This document shows positions 51,861 through 60,775 of a stretch of DNA of 64,000 nt, one piece after another (the stretch's first letter is position 1; every line of letters begins with the position of its first letter). The notes under the pieces were generated by a model, which made no database searches, had not been told where the DNA came from, and saw only the letters and a list, made by a program, of their open reading frames with translations. Source of the stretch: Pseudomonas sp. SDI (GTDB lineage: Bacteria > Pseudomonadota > Gammaproteobacteria > Pseudomonadales > Pseudomonadaceae); contig NZ_QETK01000008.1 of assembly GCF_003105155.1 (NCBI RefSeq), positions 62,001 through 126,000 of the forward strand. Reading direction: 5' to 3'. The translations under genes were made by a program, and so were the position numbers.

Positions 51861-52865
51861 ATGGCAATCAAAGTAGGTATTAATGGGTTTGGACGTATAG
51901 GCCGCTTGGCGCTGCGGGCGTCCTGGCACTGGCCGGAATTCGAATTCGTACAGATCAACGACCCCGCCGGCGATGCCGAGACCCATGCCCACCTGATCAA
52001 CTTCGACTCGGTCCACGGCCGCTGGCACCGGGAAGCTCGTGCTGAGGGCGATGTGGTGGTGATCGAGGGCAAGCGCATTAAGGTCACCGCCAACAAGGCC
52101 ATCGCCGACACCGACTGGTCGGGCTGCGACCTGGTCATCGAAGCCAGCGGCAAGATGAAATCGGTAGCGGTGCTCCAAGCCTATCTGGATCAGGGCGTCA
52201 AACGGGTGGTGGTCTGCGCTCCAGTGAAGGAGAAAGGCGCACTGAACGTGGTAATGGGCGTCAATCAGCACCTGTTCGACCCGGCGCAGCACCCCATTGT
52301 CACCGCCGCCTCCTGCACCACCAACTGCCTGGCCCCGGTGGTCAAGGTGATTCATGAGAACCTGGGCATCCGCCACGGCTCGATCACTACCCTCCACGAC
52401 CTGACCAATACCCAGAGCATCCTCGATACGCCGCACAAGGACCTGCGCCGCGCTCGTGCTTCGGGTATGAGCCTGATCCCGACCACCACGGGTTCGGCTA
52501 CTGCGATCGCCGAGATCTTCCCCGAGCTGCGCGGCAAGCTGAATGGTCACGCGGTGCGCGTACCGCTGGCCAACGCCTCGCTGACCGACTGTGTGTTCGA
52601 GGTCGCACGTCAGACGACGGCCGAAGAGGTCAACGCGCTGCTGAAAGCGGCTGCCGATGGACCGCTGAGGGAGATCCTGGGCTATGAAGAGCGTCCACTG
52701 GTCTCCATCGACTACCGCAGCGATCCGCGCTCCTCGATCATCGATGCGCTGTCGACGCTGGTGGTCAATGGAACTCAAGTGAAAGTCTACGCCTGGTACG
52801 ACAATGAGTGGGGGTATGCCAACCGTGCGGTGGAGCTGGCCCGACTGGTGGGTACGGCGGAGTAA
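51861..52865 (+). CDS. Glyceraldehyde-3-phosphate dehydrogenase of the arsenate-resistance operon
   Basis: The product has 334 residues with all GAPDH hallmarks: [17 protein letters not shown] for NAD binding, catalytic cysteine in [14 protein letters not shown], and [18 protein letters not shown] at the end. In ars operons this enzyme forms unstable 1-arseno-3-phosphoglycerate from arsenate and glyceraldehyde 3-phosphate, which the neighbouring ArsJ then exports. ATG 51861 is chosen over an upstream in-frame start (51807) that would add a non-conserved extension. It is probably distinct from the housekeeping GAPDH. Confidence 0.93.
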   Translation: MAIKVGINGFGRIGRLALRASWHWPEFEFVQINDPAGDAETHAHLINFDSVHGRWHREARAEGDVVVIEGKRIKVTANKAIADTDWSGCDLVIEASGKMKSVAVLQAYLDQGVKRVVVCAPVKEKGALNVVMGVNQHLFDPAQHPIVTAASCTTNCLAPVVKVIHENLGIRHGSITTLHDLTNTQSILDTPHKDLRRARASGMSLIPTTTGSATAIAEIFPELRGKLNGHAVRVPLANASLTDCVFEVARQTTAEEVNALLKAAADGPLREILGYEERPLVSIDYRSDPRSSIIDALSTLVVNGTQVKVYAWYDNEWGYANRAVELARLVGTAE

Positions 52866-52874
52866 ACGGCGATC

Positions 52875-54086
52875 ATGAAGGCATTGTCAGCCCTGTCTGC
52901 GCAAGTGCGTCAGTACCTGCTGGTTACCGGCAACTACTGGGCCTTCACCCTCACCGACGGCGCATTGCGCATGCTGGTGGTACTGCACTTCCATTCGCTG
53001 GGCTACACGCCGCTGCAGATCGCGGCGCTGTTCCTGTTCTACGAAGTGTTCGGCGTGATCACCAACCTGGTGGGCGGCTACCTCGGCGCCCGCCTGGGAC
53101 TCAACCGCACCATGAACATCGGCCTGGGCATGCAGGTGCTGGCCTTGCTCATGCTCACGGTACCGGCAGCCTGGCTGACAGTGCCGTGGGTGATGGCCGC
53201 CCAGGCACTGTCCGGCATCGCCAAGGACCTGAACAAGATGAGCGCCAAGAGCGCCATCAAGCTCATGGTACCGGATAGCCAACAAGGCACGCTCTACACC
53301 TGGGTCGCCATCCTCACAGGCTCCAAAAATGCACTCAAAGGTGTGGGATTTTTCCTCGGCGGAGCACTGCTCGCGTTGCTCGGCTTCACCCTGGCGGTGC
53401 TGGCTATGGCAGCAGTACTGGCTCTGATCTGGGGCGGCAGTTTGCTGCTGCTGAAAAAGGACCTGGGCAAGGCCAAGGCCAAACCCAAGTTCCGCGACAT
53501 GCTGTCCAAGAGCCGGGCCATCAACATCCTCTCAGCTGCGCGACTTTTTCTTTTTGGTGCCCGCGACGTCTGGTTCGTCGTCGCGCTGCCGGTGTACCTG
53601 AGCAGCGCGTTTGGCTGGGACTTCTGGTTGGTCGGTGGCTTCTTGGCCGCGTGGATCATTGGCTACGGCATCGTCCAGTCGTTTGCTCCTCACATCACCG
53701 GCAAGAAACGCGGTCATGTGCCCGACGGCCGAGCGGCCTTCATCTGGGCGCTCGCCCTGGCTGGACTGCCTGCGCTGATTGCCGTGGGCCTGTCGGCAGG
53801 CTGGTCGGCGCAGGTGGTGCTGCTCGGTGGGTTGATGCTGTTCGGCGTGCTGTTCGCGGTGAACTCATCGCTGCACAGCTACCTGATTGTCAGCTATGCC
53901 AAGGAAGACGGCGTCTCCCTGGACGTAGGCTTCTACTACATGTCCAACGCCCTGGGACGCTTGCTCGGCACGCTGCTCTCGGGCTGGGTCTTTCAAGACT
54001 ATGGCCTGGCGGCCTGTTTGTGGATATCCAGCATTTTTGTGGTGGCGGCCGCACTCATCTCGATCGCCCTGCCCAGGCACACTTAA
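52875..54086 (+). CDS. arsJ: ArsJ-type organoarsenical (1-arseno-3-phosphoglycerate) MFS exporter
   Basis: The product has 403 residues and twelve hydrophobic helices of the major facilitator type. Features include TLTDGALRMLVVLHFHSLGY, ALFLFYEVFGVITNLVGGYLG, SGIAKDLNKMSAKSAIKLM and the cytoplasmic KKDLGKAKAKPKF loop. It starts nine bases after the GAPDH stop codon. The arsR-GAPDH-arsJ order is the known arsenate detoxification pair that removes the arsenylated sugar phosphate before it hydrolyses. The stop is 15 bp from the convergent TrkH gene. Confidence 0.93.
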   Translation: MKALSALSAQVRQYLLVTGNYWAFTLTDGALRMLVVLHFHSLGYTPLQIAALFLFYEVFGVITNLVGGYLGARLGLNRTMNIGLGMQVLALLMLTVPAAWLTVPWVMAAQALSGIAKDLNKMSAKSAIKLMVPDSQQGTLYTWVAILTGSKNALKGVGFFLGGALLALLGFTLAVLAMAAVLALIWGGSLLLLKKDLGKAKAKPKFRDMLSKSRAINILSAARLFLFGARDVWFVVALPVYLSSAFGWDFWLVGGFLAAWIIGYGIVQSFAPHITGKKRGHVPDGRAAFIWALALAGLPALIAVGLSAGWSAQVVLLGGLMLFGVLFAVNSSLHSYLIVSYAKEDGVSLDVGFYYMSNALGRLLGTLLSGWVFQDYGLAACLWISSIFVVAAALISIALPRHT

Positions 54087-54101
54087 GCCGCTTCGACTGA
54101 A

Positions 54102-55556
54102 CTAGTAGCGCCAAAACGCCGGCGCAATCAGGACCAGCACCGTCAGGATCTCCAATCGCCCAAGGAGCATCCCGACGGTCAGTAGCCATTTCGCGGCATC
54201 GGGCAGCGTCGAAAAATTACCGGCAGGCCCGATAATCGAACCCAACCCCGGCCCAACGTTGCACACCGCAGTAGCGGCCCCGCTCAACGCCGTCGTCCAA
54301 TCCAGCCCGATCAAGGCCAACCCCAAGGCGATCGCCGCGATGGTAATGCTGAAGAAAAACGAGAAGGTCAACAATGACCGCACAATCTCTTCGTCAATCG
54401 GGTGACCGTTGTACTTTTTCTGGATCACTGCACGGGGATGGATCAACTGTTTCAAGCTGCTCACAAGCAAAGCAATCGCGACCTGGAAACGAAAGATTTT
54501 CAGCCCTCCCGCGGTCGATCCCGAACAGCCCCCGACAAAGGTCAGGTAGAAGAACAACAACGCCGCAAAACTGCCCCACAACGTGTAATCGCCTAAGGCA
54601 ATCCCCGTGGTCGTCACAACAGAGGTGACATTCACCGCCACGATCCGGAAGGCATCCCACCAACTGTGCTCACTGTTAAGGGATAGCCAGGTTCCGACCA
54701 ACAGCCAGGTGACAAGCAGAAAACCGATGAAGCCACGAACCTGGTGATCCATCAGTAGCGCACGCCGGTGGCCACGGAGTGTTGCCACGTACAAGGTGAA
54801 AGGCAGGCTACCCACAATCATGACAATCACCGCCACCCAATGAATCGCAGGCTGCGTCCAATGCCCAAGCGAGGCGTCCGAGGTTGAAAAGCCACCCGTA
54901 GAAATCAACGACATGGCGTGGTTAACGGCTTCGAACGGCGTCATCCCTGCGGCCCAGAGGGCCAGTGCGCCAAGTGCGGTAAGCCCGAGATAGAAAAGCA
55001 GGATGTACTTGGCCGCCACATGCGAACGCGGCGTTACCTTCTCTGACCAGTCGGAGGACTCTGTCTGAAACAGTCGCATCCCCCCTACGCGAAGCAGCGG
55101 GAGGATGGCCACGGCCATGCCGATAAATCCAATGCCACCCAGCCAATGCAACATCGAACGCCAGATCAACAGCCCCGGCGACGCTGTATCCAACCCCGTC
55201 AGGACGGTTGAACCGGTAGTGGTAATGCCGGACATCGTTTCAAAGAACGCATCGGTGTAACCGATGCGGCTGATCAGTACCATCGGCAATGCGGCGAAGG
55301 CGCACACCACCAGCCAACTGCACGTCGTCAGCAGGTACATATCCCTGGGGCGCAACTGAGCGGTTTCCGGGCGCCCACGCGCAATCAACAACAGCCCGCT
55401 TACAAAGGTAATCAAACTCGACCAGAGAAACGCGGAAAGATCATCGCTGCGCTCATAGACCACCAGCGTAATCATGGGAATCGCCATGCTCACCGCCAGC
55501 GTGATCAGAAAAATACCCAGTATGAAACTGATAAGCCGCACTGCTGCCAGAGACAT
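54102..55556 (-). CDS. trkH: TrkH-family potassium uptake channel subunit
   Basis: The product has 484 residues. Four pore-loop repeats carry the selectivity-filter glycines: ETMSGITTTGSTVL, SLISTGGFSTSD, NVTSVVTTTGIAL and AVCNVGPGLGS. The helix pattern is typical of TrkH/TrkG. It imports potassium at the inner membrane together with the TrkA NAD-binding regulator, whose gene is not in the window. ATG 55556 is preferred to the adjacent GTG 55559. Confidence 0.95.
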   Translation of the reverse strand: MSLAAVRLISFILGIFLITLAVSMAIPMITLVVYERSDDLSAFLWSSLITFVSGLLLIARGRPETAQLRPRDMYLLTTCSWLVVCAFAALPMVLISRIGYTDAFFETMSGITTTGSTVLTGLDTASPGLLIWRSMLHWLGGIGFIGMAVAILPLLRVGGMRLFQTESSDWSEKVTPRSHVAAKYILLFYLGLTALGALALWAAGMTPFEAVNHAMSLISTGGFSTSDASLGHWTQPAIHWVAVIVMIVGSLPFTLYVATLRGHRRALLMDHQVRGFIGFLLVTWLLVGTWLSLNSEHSWWDAFRIVAVNVTSVVTTTGIALGDYTLWGSFAALLFFYLTFVGGCSGSTAGGLKIFRFQVAIALLVSSLKQLIHPRAVIQKKYNGHPIDEEIVRSLLTFSFFFSITIAAIALGLALIGLDWTTALSGAATAVCNVGPGLGSIIGPAGNFSTLPDAAKWLLTVGMLLGRLEILTVLVLIAPAFWRY

Positions 55557-55844
55557 CACCGTAACCTATGAAATGAGCGCGGCGCAGTATCAGCCGTTCG
55601 CTTCCCGGGACCCATAAAATTTACGTAAAATTTCAGCGATTTAGGCATTCCCTGCATTTACGTGCCGAACAAATCTGTGAATCTGGCACCCCCAGGTACG
55701 CAGCAGTACCGTGCTGTTTTACCGCTGAGCATAGCCACCTGCCCGCACCACCCGGCACCTGCCCAAGCAGCTGTTCCACCTTCAGACTGCGTTAAGAATT
55801 CCCTCGGATACTTCGCCTCAGGCTACCTAGGAGGCGATCTGCCC
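55557..55844. promoter_or_regulatory. Upstream region of the hemolysin-ligase-diiron operon
   Basis: This 288-bp region between TrkH and the seven-gene operon is AT-rich around 55611-55665. It has a 10-bp palindrome TTTACGTAAA at 55620-55629, and TTTACGT repeats at 55657-55663. The pair could bind the operon's own OmpR-type regulator. An AGGAGG-like site lies ahead of ATG 55845. No RNA structure was recognised. Confidence 0.45.
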
Positions 55845-56522
55845 ATGCCCCATTTCGACTGGAATACCCCCCTACCCTTGCGTTTTGGGCAGGCAGACTC
55901 GCCCCACATGACACTGGAAAGCGCCGCGCCGGGTGACGCCCAGCGATCGGCTTTCGAAACATTCATCGTGCAACGCTTTCGCAAGGCCCACGGCGCGCGG
56001 ATCCGGCTGTTCATGCCGCAGCTGTTTGGCATGTCCAACAGCGCTGGCGAACTCTGTGCTGTCGCCGGGGTGCGCCTGGCACAGGAGGAACCGCTGTTTC
56101 TGGAAAACTACCTGGACCAGCCCATCGAGCCATTGATCAGCGCAACGGCGCAATACCCGGTAGACCGCGCCCAGATCGTCGAGGTCGGCAATCTTGCCGC
56201 CAGCGATACCGGCAGTGCACGACTGAGCATCATTGCCATCACCTATCTGTTGGCCATGGGCGGCCTTGAATGGGTGGCGTTCACCGGCAACGTCGGACTG
56301 GTCAACAGTTTCCACCGGCTGGGGCTCAAGCCGGTCACCCTGTGCGAAGCCAATCCAGACCGGCTGGGTGACGAGCGGCACAGCTGGGGCAGTTACTACG
56401 AGAGCAAGCCCTGGGTGCACGTGGGCAACATTCGTGCAGGTTTCACGCACTTGAGCAACGCCGGAATGTTCACCCGGCTGGGCCTGCCATCTTCACCGGA
56501 GGGCACCAGCCATGTCGCCTGA
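55845..56522 (+). CDS. Thermostable-hemolysin-family (GNAT-like) protein
   Basis: The product has 225 residues. The family core is FIVQRFRKAHGARIRLFMPQL, AGVRLAQEEPLFLENYLDQP, QIVEVGNLAASDTGSARLS and GLEWVAFTGNVGLVNSFHRL, as in the Vibrio thermostable hemolysin family. The fold is related to N-acyltransferases, so an acyl-transfer role is possible. No signal peptide is seen, so a cell-lysing role is doubtful. ATG 55845 follows a GGAGG site. It is the first of seven overlapping genes; the next gene starts eleven bases before its stop. Confidence 0.85.
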   Translation: MPHFDWNTPLPLRFGQADSPHMTLESAAPGDAQRSAFETFIVQRFRKAHGARIRLFMPQLFGMSNSAGELCAVAGVRLAQEEPLFLENYLDQPIEPLISATAQYPVDRAQIVEVGNLAASDTGSARLSIIAITYLLAMGGLEWVAFTGNVGLVNSFHRLGLKPVTLCEANPDRLGDERHSWGSYYESKPWVHVGNIRAGFTHLSNAGMFTRLGLPSSPEGTSHVA

Positions 56523-57993
56523 GCTTGATGAATTCCAGCAGATCCTGCGCAGCCATGCTGAACGCAATCCACACACGATCGCACTCTGGGACGATCAGCT
56601 AAAGCTCGATTACGCGATGTTGTACGCCGAAGTGCTCAAGCGCCAGCAACAGTTGCAGGATGAGCACATACAGGTCCTGGCCCTGGCGCTCGATAACAGT
56701 GCCGAGGCCATTCTCTGGGATCTTGCCGCGCTGTTCGAAGGCCTGGTGTGCGTTACCCTTCCGCCGTTCTTCAGCCCGGCACAACGCGCTCACTGCCTGG
56801 CGCAGAGTCAGGCGCAAAGGGTCATTGCGCCACCGCAGCTTGACGCCGAGTTGCTCGCCATGGGCTATGAAAAGTGCGGCGAGTTCTGGTGCCGGACATT
56901 TACCGGGCCCTGCCGGATGCCCGTCGGTACGGCCAAACTGACCTTCACCTCGGGCACGACCGGGACGCCCAAGGGCGTATGCCTTGGTGCCGCCAGCCTG
57001 TTGCGCGTGGCGCGCGAACTGCATCACGCCAGCAAATCCTCTGCCCCCGGGCATCACCTGGCATTACTGCCCCTGGCCATCCTGCTGGAAAACCTCGGGT
57101 GCTACGCGGCGCTGTTTGCCGGCGCCACGCTGAGCGTGCCAAGCCAGAAAACCCTTGGTATCGAAGGCGCCAGCGGCGTCGATGCCCAGCGCCTGCTCCA
57201 GTGCCTTGCCAGTCGTGCGCCCGAGAGCCTGATCCTGGTGCCGCAATTGCTGCAACTGTTGGTCGGCGCCGCCGAACAGCACGCTTTTTCACCCCAATCA
57301 TTGCGTTTTGCTGCCGTGGGTGGTGCGCGCGTTTCGCTTGACTTGCTACAACGGGCCCAGCGTGCCGGCGTGCCGGTCTACGAAGGTTACGGGCTGTCCG
57401 AATGTGCCTCGGTGGTGTGCCTGAACAGACCAGGCGCACACCGCCTGGGGAGTGTTGGCAAACCCCTGCCGCATGTCCAGGTACGCCTGGCCGAGGATGG
57501 TGAGGTACTGATCAAGGGGTCTGCCCTGCTCGGCTATCTGGGTGAGGCTGCCGTTACCGATCCCTGGTGGCCGAGCGGCGATCTTGGGGAGCTCGACGCA
57601 GAGGGCTTTCTATACCTCAAAGGCCGCAAGAAGCATCAGTTTGTCACCAGTTTCGGGCGCAACGTCAACCCGGAGTGGGTGGAAGCCGAGCTCACGCAGC
57701 GGCGCCACATCGCCCAGGCGTTCGTCTACGGCGAATCGCTACCTTACAACCACGCGCTGCTATGGCCCTATCGACCGGACTGTACCGACGCCGAACTGGC
57801 GAATGCCGTGGCACAAGCCAACGATGCTTTGCCCGACTATGCCCGTGTCCACCGCTGGACTCGCCTGCCCAGCCCGTTCACCGCCGCCAATGGCCTGCTC
57901 ACGGCCAATGGCCGTCCGCGCCGTGAGGCCATCCTTGCGATGTATCACGCGCAACTGACCGAAGCCGCCGTACCCGAGGAGTCTGCACCATGA
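56512..57993 (+). CDS. AMP-dependent acyl ligase (ANL superfamily), atypical C-terminus
   Basis: The product has 493 residues. The P-loop motif LTFTSGTTGTPKGVCLG (near 145-160), the core motif YEGYGLSECASVVCLN, and SGDLGELDAEGFLYLKGRKK establish an acyl-adenylating enzyme. It resembles fatty-acid ligases that pass acyl-AMP to CoA or to a carrier protein. In the C-terminal A10 region the usual catalytic lysine (NGLLTPTxK) appears as arginine in NGLLTANGRPRRE, which may alter the adenylation step. It overlaps both neighbours (11 and 4 bases). Likely role: activating a fatty or aromatic acid for the downstream oxygenase-like protein. Confidence 0.9.
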   Translation: MSPELDEFQQILRSHAERNPHTIALWDDQLKLDYAMLYAEVLKRQQQLQDEHIQVLALALDNSAEAILWDLAALFEGLVCVTLPPFFSPAQRAHCLAQSQAQRVIAPPQLDAELLAMGYEKCGEFWCRTFTGPCRMPVGTAKLTFTSGTTGTPKGVCLGAASLLRVARELHHASKSSAPGHHLALLPLAILLENLGCYAALFAGATLSVPSQKTLGIEGASGVDAQRLLQCLASRAPESLILVPQLLQLLVGAAEQHAFSPQSLRFAAVGGARVSLDLLQRAQRAGVPVYEGYGLSECASVVCLNRPGAHRLGSVGKPLPHVQVRLAEDGEVLIKGSALLGYLGEAAVTDPWWPSGDLGELDAEGFLYLKGRKKHQFVTSFGRNVNPEWVEAELTQRRHIAQAFVYGESLPYNHALLWPYRPDCTDAELANAVAQANDALPDYARVHRWTRLPSPFTAANGLLTANGRPRREAILAMYHAQLTEAAVPEESAP

Positions 57994-58664
57994 GTTTTTT
58001 CGACACCCTTCAAGATGCAACGCAGCAGCAACGCCAGGAGCTGTTCAATGTGCCAATCATTGTCGACGCACTGGCAGGCAAGGTCAGCCTTGAAGGCTAC
58101 CGGGAGTTCCTGGCACAAGCCTATTACCACGTACGGCACACGGTGCCGCTGATGATGGCCTGCGGCGCGCGCCTGCCCAGCCGCCTTGAATGGCTGCGCA
58201 AAGCCGTGTGCGAGTACATCGAAGAAGAATATGGCCATGAACAGTGGGTGCTCAACGACATCGCTGCCTGCGGCGGTGACCGGGATGCGGTACGCGACGG
58301 CCAGCCTTCCTTGCCTATCGAGTTGATGGTGAGCTTTTTGTACGACCTGATTGCCCGCGGCAACCCCGTCGGGCTGTTTGGCATGGTCAACGTGCTGGAA
58401 GGCACCAGTATCGCCCTGGCCACCCACGCGGCTGGCAGTATCCGCCAGCGCCTGGCGCTGCCAGCAAGTGCCTTCAGCTACCTAAGCTCCCACGGCTCAC
58501 TGGACATCGAGCATATGCAGACCTATCGCAAGCTGATGAACCAGCTGGAAGACCCGGCCGATCAGGCGGCGGTCATCCATGCCTCGAACGTGGTGTACCG
58601 GCTCTACACCGACATGTTCCGAGGCCTGCCGCGAGACGCGGAGGTTCACCATGCGGCTGCATGA
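57990..58664 (+). CDS. Heme-oxygenase-like diiron (TenA-like) redox protein
   Basis: The product has 224 residues, all helical. Predicted metal ligands follow the heme-oxygenase-like diiron pattern: E78-E80 and H83 in EEEYGHE, E137 in VNVLEGTS, and H168, D172, H175 in HGSLDIEH (HxxxDxxH as in CADD). The catalytic cysteine of true thiaminases is absent, so a thiamin role is unlikely although databases call such proteins TenA-like. Related enzymes decarboxylate fatty acids (UndA) or oxygenate amine substrates. ATG 57990 overlaps the ligase stop by four bases. It probably oxidises the product of the AMP ligase. Confidence 0.85.
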   Translation: MSFFDTLQDATQQQRQELFNVPIIVDALAGKVSLEGYREFLAQAYYHVRHTVPLMMACGARLPSRLEWLRKAVCEYIEEEYGHEQWVLNDIAACGGDRDAVRDGQPSLPIELMVSFLYDLIARGNPVGLFGMVNVLEGTSIALATHAAGSIRQRLALPASAFSYLSSHGSLDIEHMQTYRKLMNQLEDPADQAAVIHASNVVYRLYTDMFRGLPRDAEVHHAAA

Positions 58665-59460
58665 TGCACGTGTGGTACTGACCGGTGCCAGCGGTGGCAT
58701 CGGCCAGGCCATTGCCAACCGGCTATGCGCCGCCGGCGCCAAGGTGCTGGCGGTATCACGCCATCAAGAGGCGCTGATGCCGTTGCTTGAGCGCTTTCCC
58801 CGGAACCTGTCCTGGGTGGCCGCCGACCTGACCCAGAACGCAGATCGACGCAAGGTGCTGGCCGCCGTCCAGGCCAGAGGCGGTATCGACTTGCTGATCA
58901 ATGCTGCCGGGATCAACCACTTCGCCATGCTCGAACAACTGGAAGATCACGAGATCGACGCACTGTTGAGTGTCAACATCAGCGCACCGATCTGCCTGAC
59001 CAAGTTGCTGCTGCCGTTGCTCAAGCAGGCCGATAGCGCCAGGGTGGTCAACGTTGGCTCAACCTATGGCTCGATCGGCTACCCAGGCTACGCCAGTTAC
59101 TGTGCCAGTAAATTTGCCCTGCGCGGTTTTTCCGAAGCCCTGCGCCGCGAACTTGCCGACACCCGGGTCGGCGTTCTCTACGTTGCACCGCGTGCCACCC
59201 ACACCTCGATGAACAGCCCGGCCGCCCAGGCGCTCAACCATGCGCTCAATGCCAGTGTCGATGATCCCCAGGCAGTCGCCGCGGCCGTGATCCACGCCAT
59301 TGCCGATGACCGTACCACGCTGTACCTGGGCTGGCCGGAGCGCTTTTTCGTGCGTCTGAACAGCCTGCTCCCCAATCTGGTGGATCGCAGCCTGCGCAAA
59401 CAGCTGCCGCTGATCCGTCGCCTGAGCACCAAAACCGACAATGAGCACCTCAAACCATGA
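58651..59460 (+). CDS. SDR-family oxidoreductase of the diiron operon
   Basis: The product has 269 residues. VVLTGASGGIGQAIANRLCA is the cofactor loop, NAAGINHF the NNAG position, and VVNVGSTYGSIGYPGYASYCASKFALRG contains serine, Y and K of the intact catalytic set (YCASK). It reduces or oxidises a ketone or alcohol intermediate with NAD(P)H. ATG 58651 has GGAGG and lies inside the diiron gene end (14-base overlap), so translation is coupled. The C-terminal part (FFVRLNSLLPNLVDRSLRKQ) is rather hydrophobic and may touch the membrane, as in lipid-active SDRs. Confidence 0.92.
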   Translation: MRLHDARVVLTGASGGIGQAIANRLCAAGAKVLAVSRHQEALMPLLERFPRNLSWVAADLTQNADRRKVLAAVQARGGIDLLINAAGINHFAMLEQLEDHEIDALLSVNISAPICLTKLLLPLLKQADSARVVNVGSTYGSIGYPGYASYCASKFALRGFSEALRRELADTRVGVLYVAPRATHTSMNSPAAQALNHALNASVDDPQAVAAAVIHAIADDRTTLYLGWPERFFVRLNSLLPNLVDRSLRKQLPLIRRLSTKTDNEHLKP

Positions 59461-60101
59461 AGAACTTTACTGCCTGCCTGCTGCTCGGCGCGTTGAGCCA
59501 AAGTGTCTGGGCGCTCGACAACGCTGACCAGCAACGGCTTAATGACATCCAGCAACGCTGGGCGCACATTCAGTATGAAGTGCCAGAACCCCAACGTGTC
59601 GCGGCGTTCGCGCAGTTGGCTAACCAGGCCTCGTCGTTCACCCATGATCGACCGGCGCTGGCTGAGGCGTGGATCTGGTCCGGTATCGTCACCAGCAGTT
59701 GGGCCGGGGCCCAGGGTGGGCTTGGCGCCCTTGGCAAGGTCAAGGACGCCAAGGGCAATCTGGAAAAGGCCCTGAGCCTGGACCCCACGGCCTTGCAAGG
59801 TTCGGCCTATACCAGCCTTGCGGCACTGTATGACCGGGTGCCCGGTTGGCCGATCGGCTTTGGCGATGCCGACAAGGCCGAGCAACTGCTGCAGAAAGCG
59901 TTGAAGCTGAACCCCAACGGCATCGATAGCCTATATTTCTGGGGTGATCACCTTTACCGTGAAAAGCGTTACCCCGAAGCCCGAGCTGCGCTACAAAAGG
60001 CCCTGGAAGCGGTCCCACGCCCAGGTCGGGAAAGTGCTGATGCCGGGCGGCGCAAAGAGATCTCCGCCCTGCTGGCGGACGTCAACAAAAAAATCGACTG
60101 A
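59457..60101 (+). CDS. Exported TPR-repeat protein
   Basis: The product has 214 residues. A signal peptide (MKNFTACLLLGALSQSVWALD) precedes helical repeats: AKGNLEKALSLDPTALQGSA, QLLQKALKLNPNGIDSLYFW and EARAALQKALEAVPRP, matching TPR motifs. It overlaps the SDR stop by four bases, so it belongs to the operon. It may be a periplasmic docking or scaffold protein for the pathway's product or machinery. The function is not known. Confidence 0.85.
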   Translation: MKNFTACLLLGALSQSVWALDNADQQRLNDIQQRWAHIQYEVPEPQRVAAFAQLANQASSFTHDRPALAEAWIWSGIVTSSWAGAQGGLGALGKVKDAKGNLEKALSLDPTALQGSAYTSLAALYDRVPGWPIGFGDADKAEQLLQKALKLNPNGIDSLYFWGDHLYREKRYPEARAALQKALEAVPRPGRESADAGRRKEISALLADVNKKID

Positions 60102-60112
60102 CAGGAGTCCGC

Positions 60113-60775
60113 GTGCGTTTATTACTGATCGAGGATGACATCGCCCTCGGCGAGGGCGTTCATCAGGCGCTGGAACGCGAGGGCTACACCGTCGACTGGC
60201 TCAAGGACGGCAGCAGTGCCCTGCACGCCATGCTCAGCGAAACGTTCGACCTGGCCGTACTCGACCTTGGCTTGCCACGCATGGACGGGCTCGAAGTGCT
60301 GCGGCGTTTACGCGACACTGGCGCCAAGCTGCCCGTGCTGATTCTCACGGCGCGCGACGCCACGGAAGACCGCATCGCCGGGCTCGATGCCGGTGCCGAC
60401 GACTACCTGATCAAACCATTCGACCTGGCCGAGTTGAAGGCGCGCCTGCGCGCATTGCTACGCCGCAGCGCCGGGCGCGCGCAACTGCTGATCGAACACG
60501 CCGGGATCAGCTTGAACCCCGGTACGCAACAGGTCAGCTATCAAGGCCTGCCGGTAGCACTGACGCCCAAGGAATACCAGTTACTGCATGAGCTGTTGTC
60601 ACCTCCCGGACGGGTGATGACCCGCGATCAACTGACGCAATTGTTGTATGGCTGGAACGAAGAGGCTGAAAGCAACACCCTTGAGGTCCACATCCATCAC
60701 CTGCGCAAGAAGATCTCGACCGACCTGATCCGTACCGTTCGCGGCGTCGGGTATCTGGTGGAGGAGCGTCGATGA
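60113..60775 (+). CDS. OmpR-family response regulator (QseB/PmrA-like)
   Basis: The product has 220 residues. The receiver domain has LLLIEDDIALGEG and D51 in LAVLDLGLPRMDGLEVL; the C-terminal winged helix contains VALTPKEYQLLHELLSPPGR and NTLEVHIHHLRKKI. GTG 60113 is the start, with AGGAG five to six bases ahead. It is placed eleven bases after the TPR gene and overlaps the kinase gene by four bases. It most likely regulates the operon in which it lies. Confidence 0.94.
   Translation: MRLLLIEDDIALGEGVHQALEREGYTVDWLKDGSSALHAMLSETFDLAVLDLGLPRMDGLEVLRRLRDTGAKLPVLILTARDATEDRIAGLDAGADDYLIKPFDLAELKARLRALLRRSAGRAQLLIEHAGISLNPGTQQVSYQGLPVALTPKEYQLLHELLSPPGRVMTRDQLTQLLYGWNEEAESNTLEVHIHHLRKKISTDLIRTVRGVGYLVEERR

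Noticed and set aside
51302..54086. Treating the arsenic operon as part of the island
   Set aside because: It lies outside the right LysR-end repeat and resembles the chromosome in base use; separate origin cannot be excluded but is not shown.
57990..58664. Calling this gene a TenA thiamin regulator
   Set aside because: The catalytic cysteine is missing, diiron-type ligands are present, and there is no TPP riboswitch nearby.
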